From contig VZQC01009601.1 of the NCBI GenBank assembly GCA_009823505.1, forward strand, positions 3,394,670-3,458,669: a stretch of 64,000 nt of DNA, written 5' to 3'. The stretch is from Rhizomys pruinosus. Lineage: Eukaryota; Chordata; Mammalia; Rodentia; Spalacidae. Below the pieces are notes generated by a model. That model was not told the origin of the DNA. It made no database searches and saw only the letters and a list, made by a program, of their open reading frames with translations. Positions 57,029-64,000 of the stretch are shown here, piece by piece. How positions within the stretch are numbered: the stretch's first letter is position 1; each line of letters begins with the position of its first letter. A program made the translations under genes and the position numbers.

Positions 57029-58496
57029 TCAAAGGTGGAGAGATAACAGCAATTCCATGAATTCAGGAAGGTGACCAAGCCAGTCAGTAGCAATACTGGA
57101 TTTACATTCAAGACTGCCTTACTCCAAGGATGTAGGCCTAGCATTTTCTTTTTATTATTATGTTACTGGCTGTTGGGGGGGGGTTAAATATACAAAAACA
57201 CACCTTGGAGACAAGGGGGAAAAATAAGATTGTTAAGGCAAGACAGACCCAGTAAAAAAGCTATGTTCACAACCACATGTTACACAGAGATTGGGAAACT
57301 CATTGCAGGCCATTTTGAAATAATAAAGGGAAATAATAAAGTCCTTGAAACAAAGATGATCAACTTTGGGAACAAACCAAGAAAATATTCCTGTTGTTAA
57401 ACTCAAAATAAAAGGCTTTGCAGAGACTTGCTTTATGATAATCCTTAAAACAATAGTTACCTGTGACACAGAGTGCAGTGGTGAAATAAATAAGACACAC
57501 ACTTTTTGGTTACACACTAAGGACATATGCTGAGTATAAAAGTAGACAGTAAAACCATGAGAATTGTAGTGGCAGGTGGAGGGTCTCATGGGGGAAGGTG
57601 AGCAATAGGTTAGCTGGGGGTAAGAGAAGCAGGAGAATCTCAGTAACCAAATCATTGCTTAAGAGATGACAGGGATGAGAGAAGGAGTTAGGAAAAGGAT
57701 TTTAAAAAAAAGAAAGGGTTTAGTAATCCTTTCCTGGAATAAACAAGCACTGCATAGAAGAGGGCAGAGGGTTATGATTGATATGTTATGATTGATTTTT
57801 TTCTGCCTTTGGTTCAAGTGATTAAATTAGGGAGAACTGAACTATATTTAAAAGCTGCTCCAAGAAATTTACCTTTACCCACAGTATCTTAATATATGTC
57901 CTTATGAAAGAGATTGAAAAAAAAGTGTTAGGAGCAAGAATATTTAGAAATCTTGATTAACATTGCAATATTGAAGATAGAATCTGTCACAGCTTGTAGT
58001 AGGCTTGGTCTGAATAGCAGACATGTCCCTTAGTACTAGGTAACTATTTGATCCTGATTTTCTATCGAAAAGATTTTATGTTCTGACTTTCCTGAAGCCA
58101 AATGTTCATATTGGATCTCTCAAATTATGGCTTGGTCCTCATGATGTACTTATTAAGTGGGTCATTAATTATCATATATAGTCAAGATAAGGAGGCAAAG
58201 GTAATCACCATAGGTCTTTGTAAAAAAAAAAAAGAATTCTAGTAGTAAATTTGGTGTCTCTCAAAAGGTGAAATCTAGTGTATTCATTGATACAAAGCTT
58301 AAGACATGGAGTAGTTGCATAGTAATAGATAGAAAACAAACACATAAAATGATGAGAATTTTGAGCTATAGAGTATTCCCATATACTAAAAAGAGATTAA
58401 TTCAAGAATTTAGATAGAGGAATAGAAAAATGACTTCTGTTTAACAATGGGAGAGAGACAGCATAGTGAAAAGGGGAAAAGTAGACAGGAAACTGA
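57029..58496. other. Unassigned stretch
   Basis: About 1.5 kb with no confident repeat. It contains a G run at 57174-57183. A 140-codon minus frame (57233-57655) shows no recognisable domain and no coding context. Confidence 0.5.
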
Positions 58497-58542
58497 AACA
58501 TGATAAGCAAGCCTTGTACCACTGAGCTACAACCTCAGTCTG
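58497..58542 (-). mobile_element. ID-like SINE fragment
   Basis: aagcaagccttgtaccactg, agctacaacctcagtct is the antisense of an ID head (tRNA-Ala/BC1-like). Confidence 0.5.
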
Positions 58543-58744
58543 TATGTGTGTAGTTTGCACATGCAATATAAATTAATTTCATGCTTAAATTTGAGTCCTA
58601 TCCAACATATGGCATTACATATAGGTAAATATTATAAATATCTAAAAAATCCCAATATCCAAAACATTCCTGGTCTCAAGCATTTAGAATAAGGTAAATT
58701 CAGCCCATAATATCATCAGTAATGGTAATTTGATAACATATGTA

Positions 58745-58769
58745 ACACACACACACATACACACACACA

Positions 58770-58814
<45 letters not shown>
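58745..58814. repeat. (AC)n microsatellite
   Basis: About 35 AC units with two AT interruptions. Confidence 0.97.
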
Positions 58815-58816
<2 letters not shown>

Positions 58817-59528
58817 GCTTTAGTCCTTTATCTTAGAGCTTTGGGAACTCTTGATTTAGACTATGGATTTCATTGCTTGGATCTAAAGATTGTCAGATCA
58901 GATAACTGCCTCAGGCAGATATAGGGGCCCACTGTTGGAAGGGTTTATAGAAACTGTTCTTGTTAAATCATATGAATCTTTTTCTAAACCTAGTCTAAAA
59001 TAATCTAAGGTTAGTTATCACAAGAACAGGCTAATAATGCCATCTCCCTTTTGTATTTTCAAACCAGTCATCTGCATACACATCCAAGAAAAGCAATCAA
59101 AATCTATTGAAACCTCCCATGTAAAAGAATTTGAGCAATTAGGAAGTTTCATTTCTCAGCATACATGACCATATACGTAAGGTTTTCCCATAGACTTAGT
59201 AATTTTCAAACAAATTCTATGTAACAATGAGGCACAACCCTATACACCTCCTTTTCAATATTTTCTCCATAATTTGATAATCTGTGAAAGGAGCAATTTT
59301 TCTTACTATTAAAATAACATTTACCTTGAAGATAAAAATTAAGTGTGACAGAACCACAGTACCACAGCAGAAAGTGAAGATCCCCCCCCTTTTTTTTTTC
59401 TTCAGAGAACTGATGTTGTAAGGGAGAGAGTAAACAAGGCTGGGAGCTTTCAAAAGTACCAAAACTCTTAAAATCAATAAATTATGTATAACATAGGTAT
59501 ATATGATAATTTTGCACATATGTGTACA
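58815..59528. other. Unassigned stretch
   Basis: No gene. C8/T10 run at about 59383-59399. Confidence 0.5.
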
Positions 59529-59545
59529 TGCATATATATATAAGG

Positions 59546-59587
<42 letters not shown>

Positions 59588-59598
59588 CACATATATGT
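59529..59598. repeat. (TA)n tract
   Basis: Two TA runs around aaggacaaa, trailing into tatacacatatatg. Confidence 0.95.
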
Positions 59599-59756
59599 AG
59601 AGGGGGTTATCTATGCACATGTGATAGAGAAAAGAAAGATGAGGTACCTTAGTACCATGGCTCATATAATTTAAAGCAGTAATTGACCTTTTGCAAATAA
59701 CATTCCAGGCACCCAAATAATACTTTATCAGAACAAAATCTGATAATTCCCATTGT

Positions 59757-59885
59757 TAAAAGAGGAAACTGAATGTTTAAGGAATGTTAGATGAATTGCA
59801 CTTATACTGATCAGCAGAGCTTTGTGTTGAAACCAGGACTATGTGACTCCAAAACTAGTATGGTCTACTTCCTCCAGCTTGGATA
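59757..59885 (-). mobile_element. MIR SINE
   Basis: Antisense MIR: aaagaggaaactgaatgttt, agatgaattgcacttatact, gtgttgaaaccaggactatg, tgactccaaaactagtatgg. Confidence 0.6.
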
Positions 59886-60587
59886 CCAGGTTTCACTTGG
59901 TTTAGGGATAAGAAATTAAGTAGCTTAAATGTACTTAGGTGCCAATGTGTGCTCAGTGTCACAAATGGGAATAAAATTGGCAGATGAAGATAGATTAGAG
60001 TGACCAGAATTTCATCAAAGAAACTTATTTAAAAATGTTATTAAGGTTCCTTGAGAATTGTGATCTTTTTAAATAAGCAATTAAAACAAATGTCCTTGTA
60101 TAGAAAATGTGATCAGAGGAGACAATAATATAATTGTGCTGTCACTGGAGACACAGGAGTGAATGTGCACAAGGTCAAAGTGTTATGAACTGGAGCAAAA
60201 TGCTAATGTAGGAGAGAGGTTATGGATAAGCACATTGCTTTTTCCCCTTCAGTCCTCTTGGGTCCTGATCCCATAAGTCTTGTCCTGGCAGGCTGCTTGA
60301 ACATCCATTATGTATATACCAGCAAGAGCTTATGGCTTCCAGTCATCAGTCATCTTCCTACACTTGATTCTTCATAGCACCTGTTGTGTTATGAGCATGG
60401 AGAGGCTAGTTCAGACAGGGAACATTTTGCTTAAGAAAAGAAGGGGCAGTGTTCTGGGAAAAGAGCAGAAAGTGGAGATTGACTTCAAAATTAATCCCAC
60501 TTTCTACTGAAGATATGAGGAAATAAAACAAAACCTATAACAACAACAAAAAAAAACAGCAAAAATTAATAATAACCTATCCTAAGA
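59886..60587. other. Unassigned stretch
   Basis: No gene or repeat recognised. Confidence 0.5.
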
Positions 60588-60699
60588 AGCCAGGCAAGCC
60601 TTTAATCCCACAACCCGGCAGGCAGATCTCTATGAGATCAAGATGCCCGCTCTACATAGTGAGTTCCAGGCAATCTGGGGCCACAAGGAGATCTTGTCT

Positions 60700-60733
<34 letters not shown>

Positions 60734-60735
60734 AA
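60588..60735 (+). mobile_element. B1 SINE, diverged, long poly-A
   Basis: gccaggcaagcctttaatcc, gcaggcagatctctatgaga, tacatagtgagttccaggca, agatcttgtctc, then about 30 A (60702-60732). The left end lacks about 15 bases of the usual B1 head. Confidence 0.85.
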
Positions 60736-60747
60736 TAAAACTCGTGT

Positions 60748-60962
60748 GGGGCTGGAGAAATGGCTCAATGGTTAAGAACAATTGATGCTCTTCTGAAGGA
60801 CCAGGGTTCTATACCCAGCACCCATATAGTGGCTAATAAACATCCAAACCTGGGGGATACAAAACCCTCTTCTGGCCTCTGCACCGACTATACAGACATG
60901 GTTCACTTACATACATGCAGGCAAAACACTCCTACACACAAAATAAAAATAAATAAACTTAA
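60748..60962 (+). mobile_element. B2 SINE, older
   Basis: ggggctggagaaatggctca, ggttctatacccagcaccca, aaccctcttctggcctctgc, AAATAAAAATAAATAAA tail. Follows the B1 after about 12 bases. Confidence 0.9.
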
Positions 60963-61139
60963 AAATGGTTAACAGGATGAAGAAAAAGCAGATAACAATT
61001 TAACAGACATTTACCCTATGTTTCCTGTTCTTGGTACTTTCAAACTAAAGATTTCCGATTAAGAAAAGAAAGTGAGTTTTAAAATGGGGTCATGTGGTAT
61101 GGCACAATGCTTCTTTCCATATGATAAAGTAAATTGGAC

Positions 61140-61270
61140 TTGAATTGAGTGTCAAACACGTGGCAGGTCTTACACAACTTCAAGAAAATCATTCATCTGA
61201 TCCTTGCACAATCCTGACTATAAGGAGATGCAAGAATATCAATGAGTTGATAATTGTGTGACTCAGACCA
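61140..61270 (-). mobile_element. Possible MIR SINE
   Basis: gaattgagtgtcaaacacgt, ggcaggtcttacacaact, tcatctgatccttgcacaat, ctgactataaggagatgca resemble antisense MIR 3' sequence. Confidence 0.45.
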
Positions 61271-61840
61271 TAGGCAGGGGGTGCTACATCAATATTGTTC
61301 CTTTACATTTGTATAAGTACTGAAAATTGTTCCTATTGACTTAAGTTTTATTAACATGGAAAATAAAATTACAGGAGTTAACTAACTGAGGAGTATGTTA
61401 GTATCAAATAGAACAGTATCTACCCCATAGAACAAACTTGAACAGCTAGTGAGTCCTGGTTGACAGTGCAACAATATTAGTCTCTCTGATTCCACTAAAT
61501 TTGAAATGCAGTATCATTGTATCCCAAAATGAGGAATCAAGACCAAACTCCAGACTCTGGTAGGCCTTGGGTTGAATTTGTCCAGCACGATCCTGTAGAA
61601 CTAGGCAAGTAATTACAATAAGTTTTGGTATCCTCTGTGGGATACCATCCATCATAAGATATAAGCAGATATATCATCATGAGAACAGCTGAATGAAAAA
61701 AAATGAGCAAAGTTCTCAGACAGCACATGACCACAAAAAAATTGTGAAAGTTTCTAGCTTTATTTTATATATATATATATACTGTGATTTTGGTTCAGGA
61801 TGGGGATGATAACTTAGGTAGATTTAAGACATTATAAATA
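61271..61840. other. Unassigned stretch with TA tract
   Basis: No gene. A TA run lies at 61766-61781. Overlapping minus frames at 61446-61734 lack motifs. Confidence 0.5.
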
Positions 61841-62225
61841 GGGGCTGGAGAAATGTCTCAATGGTTTAAGAGCACTGACTGGCCAGGCGTGGTGGCACAC
61901 ACCTTTAATCCTAGCACTTGGGAGGCAGAGGCAGGTGGATCTTTGTGAGTTCAAGGCCAGCCTGGTCTACAGAGTGAATTCCAGGACAGCTGGGGCTACA
62001 GGGAGACCCTGTCTCAAAAGAACAACAACAACAAAAAAAGAGCACTGACTGCTCTTGCAGAGGAGCCAGGTTTGTTTGATTCACAGCAACCACATGGTCA
62101 TGGTAGCTAACAACTGTAACTCCAGTTCCAGGGATCCTAACACCTTCCTCTGTCCTCCTCTAGCATTGCATGGCACCAGGAGCAATTAAACACATGAAGG
62201 CAATACTCTCAGACATAGAAAATGC
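61841..62225 (+). mobile_element. B2 SINE split by a B1
   Basis: The head ggggctggagaaatgtctca (61841-61880) resumes at 62038 with agcactgactgctcttgcag. The rest of the B2 runs to its tail, which has become the GAAA tract below. Confidence 0.93.
61881..62037 (+). mobile_element. B1 SINE inside B2
   Basis: ggccaggcgtggtggcacac, cagcctggtctacagagtga, agaccctgtctcaaaagaac, CAA-rich tail. It is flanked by aagagcactgact (61868-61880 and 62038-62050), 13 bases of host B2 duplicated on insertion. Confidence 0.98.
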
Positions 62226-62248
62226 AAAGAAAGAAAGGAAGAAAGAAA

Positions 62249-62342
<94 letters not shown>
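62226..62342. repeat. (GAAA)n microsatellite at a B2 tail
   Basis: About 117 bases of GAAA/GGAA units. The last 80 are pure GAAA. It occupies the place of the B2 A-rich tail. Frames across it are KKERKKER artefacts. Confidence 0.97.
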
Positions 62343-62571
62343 ATTCAGTTAATAACAAATGAGAATAAGCAGGGTGATATAAGATGAGACATGAAACATA
62401 AGGGTTGAGTGCACTGGAACTGAGAGGCCCTTGTGATATGAGGCCTGATCTCAGAGGAAGGGACTGAGAGACAAGTTTTGAAAGCCGAGGATTCACCATC
62501 TTGTAAGTCCTATGTGGCAGGCTAAATTATAAGGCTAGGTAGGGCACAATGGTCCCCATTCATCTTGATCA

Positions 62572-62637
62572 GTTTTGTAGATCTGGATTAGAGTCTAGAG
62601 ATGTGTTTACTCTGGACTCTAATACAGATCTCAAAAC
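62572..62637. repeat. Near-perfect inverted repeat (hairpin)
   Basis: Arms gatctggattagagtctaga (from 62580) and ctctggactctaatacagat (from 62610) pair at 19 of 21 positions around a 9-base loop atgtgttta. The pairing extends outward through gttttg / caaaac with a one-base bulge, giving about 27 paired positions. Confidence 0.9.
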
Positions 62638-62998
62638 AAATAATTACTTTGCTTCTGGAGGTCAACCCATGTATATGTATAGAAATATATATGTATATAT
62701 GTAACACAAAACAAATGTAATATATGATATAGATTTAAGGACAATGTCATATGCTGAAGTTATAAAATATATATTATACATATATATTTTATTTATTTAT
62801 TTTTTAAACTTTTTTTAGATTTTTTTTTTTTATTTATTTATATTTTTTTACAGAAAAGCTAGACCTGGGTCCCCCACCCTATCCCCCCACCCCACCAGAG
62901 CTCATGCATTCTGCTAACATGCTTTTCATCTCTTTCTCAGCTTTCTCAATATTCTCCATTGGAAGTTGACTATTTTGAGCATAAGTTCACTGTTTCAG

Positions 62999-63259
62999 TC
63001 AGTTCTTTGATGCAGTCCTTTCTGTTGTTGTTGTTGTTTCCAATGCATCACTCCCAACTCTTGGGCAAAAGCTCAAGGGCCATGCACAAGAAATACTTAC
63101 AACTAGGTAATTGGCACTAGCATCCACAGATGAGAGATACCATTCATGTTTGTTTATCTGGGACTGTGTTACTTCACTCAGCATGATGCCTTCTAGGTCC
63201 AGCCATTTTCCTGCAAAGCTCATGATATCATCTTTCTTTACTGCTGCATAGAACTCCAT
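62999..63259 (-). pseudogene. L1 ORF2 C-terminal fragment
   Basis: An 86-codon open piece of ORF2p C-terminal sequence that continues into a T-rich C-tail (ETTTTTERTASKN). It is comparable to 46360-46996, where a frame shift separates the two parts. Inactive. Confidence 0.8.
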
Positions 63260-63592
63260 TGTGTAGATGTATCACATTTTCTCATCCACACTCAGTTGAG
63301 GGGCATATGGGTTAGGTTTGTTCTCAGGATTTTATTGTTTTTTGAGGCTATTGAGAGTGGGAAGATCTCCTTGAATTCCTTCTCCAGTTGCTTGTTTGTT
63401 GGTGTAGAAAAAGCCATTGATTTTTTAGGTTAATTTTGTATCCTGCCACTTTGCTGAAAGCTGTTAATTGTTTTTCTGGAGTTTTCTGGTGGAGTTTTTA
63501 GCATCCCAATAAGTAAACAATCATATCATCAGCAAATAGGGAAGCTTGACTTCCTTTTTCCAATGAGTATCTCTTTAATTTCCTTTTCTGCT

Positions 63593-63913
63593 TTATTGCT
63601 CTAGCAAGTGTTTCAAGCACTCTATGAAAGGAAGTGGTGACAGTGGGCAGCCTTGTTGAGTTCCTACCTTTAAAGGCAAGGTTCTGTCATTTCCCCATTT
63701 AGAATGGATATTGGCTGTGGGTTTCCTGTATATGGCTTTGATTACATTGAGGAATGATCCCTCCAATCCAATTCCCTCTAGGACTTTAAGCATGAAGGGA
63801 TGCTGGATTTTGTCAAAGGCTTTTTCAGCATCAATTGAGATGATGGTGTGGTTTTTGTCTTTCATTCCATTTATGTGTTTATGATGTTTATTGATTTTCA
63901 TATGTTGAACCAT
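63593..63913 (-). pseudogene. L1 ORF2 reverse-transcriptase fragment
   Basis: A 107-codon open piece with the L1 reverse-transcriptase palm segment: SIDAEKAFDKIQHPFM (first catalytic aspartate motif), then KVGTQQGCPLSPLPF. The F-A-D-D part and most flanking protein are missing or out of frame. The more upstream part lies beyond or near the window edge. Confidence 0.85.
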
Positions 63914-64000
63914 CCCTGCATCTCTGGTATGAATCCAACTTGGTAATGATGGATGATCTTCTTGATGCGGGTCTGTATATGATTTGCCAGTATCCTGTTT

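Larger units (their letters stand above)
62795..64000 (-). mobile_element. L1 with internal ORF2 deletion, runs off the window
   Basis: From the right edge: reverse-transcriptase region of ORF2 (64000 to about 63318), then an abrupt join to the ORF2 C-terminus (63318-63020; FYAAVKKDDIMSFAGKW, MLSEVTQSQ), then a 3' UTR that ends in T-rich sequence at about 62795-62850. About 1.5-2 kb of ORF2 between the two is absent at gggcatatgggttaggtttg. The 3' UTR matches the copy at 44646-47035. Confidence 0.9.

Noticed and set aside
57233..57655. 140-codon minus-strand frame
   Set aside because: No domain, no splice or promoter context, and composition like the surrounding DNA.
62170..62499. KKER-repeat and FLSF-repeat frames
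   Set aside because: Translations of the GAAA microsatellite.
1..64000. A previously undescribed multi-gene system
   Set aside because: No coding genes are supportable anywhere in the window. Everything recognisable is transposon, microsatellite or unassigned non-coding sequence.

Overview
The window is nuclear DNA of a muroid (mouse/hamster/gerbil-type) rodent. The evidence is direct: dozens of B2 and B1 SINEs, B3/B4-type SINEs, two ID-like pieces, and L1 copies whose 3' ends match the murid Lx/L1 style. The B2 copies include a subfamily with a short internal duplication that I do not associate with standard Mus or Rattus B2, so I do not name a species. I see no protein-coding gene, no exon with a supportable reading frame, no rRNA or true tRNA, and no bacterial or viral genes. 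The longest open frames (up to 156 codons) are chance frames or fall in transposons. The region is best read as AT-rich intergenic or intronic DNA.

Layout. 1-10 kb: mostly unassigned AT-rich sequence, a candidate regulatory cluster with an exact SOX-OCT composite site (about 1.2-1.5 kb), three L1 3' ends, old rodent repeats, a foldback near 6.1 kb, and a retroinsertion with target-site duplications (9.19-9.85 kb). 10-20 kb: L1 broken by a young B2, then about 1.5 kb of ancient L2 ORF sequence broken by B1 and B2, then MaLR, B4A-like, MIR, B3 and B2 copies. 19-28 kb: an ancient mammalian L1, an unidentified repeat family with related pieces at 9.2, 19.4 and 25.9 kb, including a 2.1-kb retroinsertion with 17-bp duplications. 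28-44 kb: sparse MIR, B1, B2, MaLR, L1 tails and microsatellites. 44-52 kb: the densest transposon cluster, with two long L1 ORF2 fragments, one carrying a purine-rich expansion and the other cut by several nested SINE insertions that reuse one target. 52-64 kb: more SINEs and MIRs, a B2 with an internal minisatellite, a B1 inside a B2, a long GAAA tract, a near-perfect hairpin, and a rearranged L1 ORF2 running off the right edge.

Nothing here works as a gene system. The interest lies in insertion history: target reuse, a B2 subfamily, a possible 3' transduction or retrocopy, unidentified retroinsertions, and one regulatory-motif cluster. Family names are from recognition by eye. Boundaries of old elements are good to roughly 10-40 bases. 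Those supported by target-site duplications are tighter.
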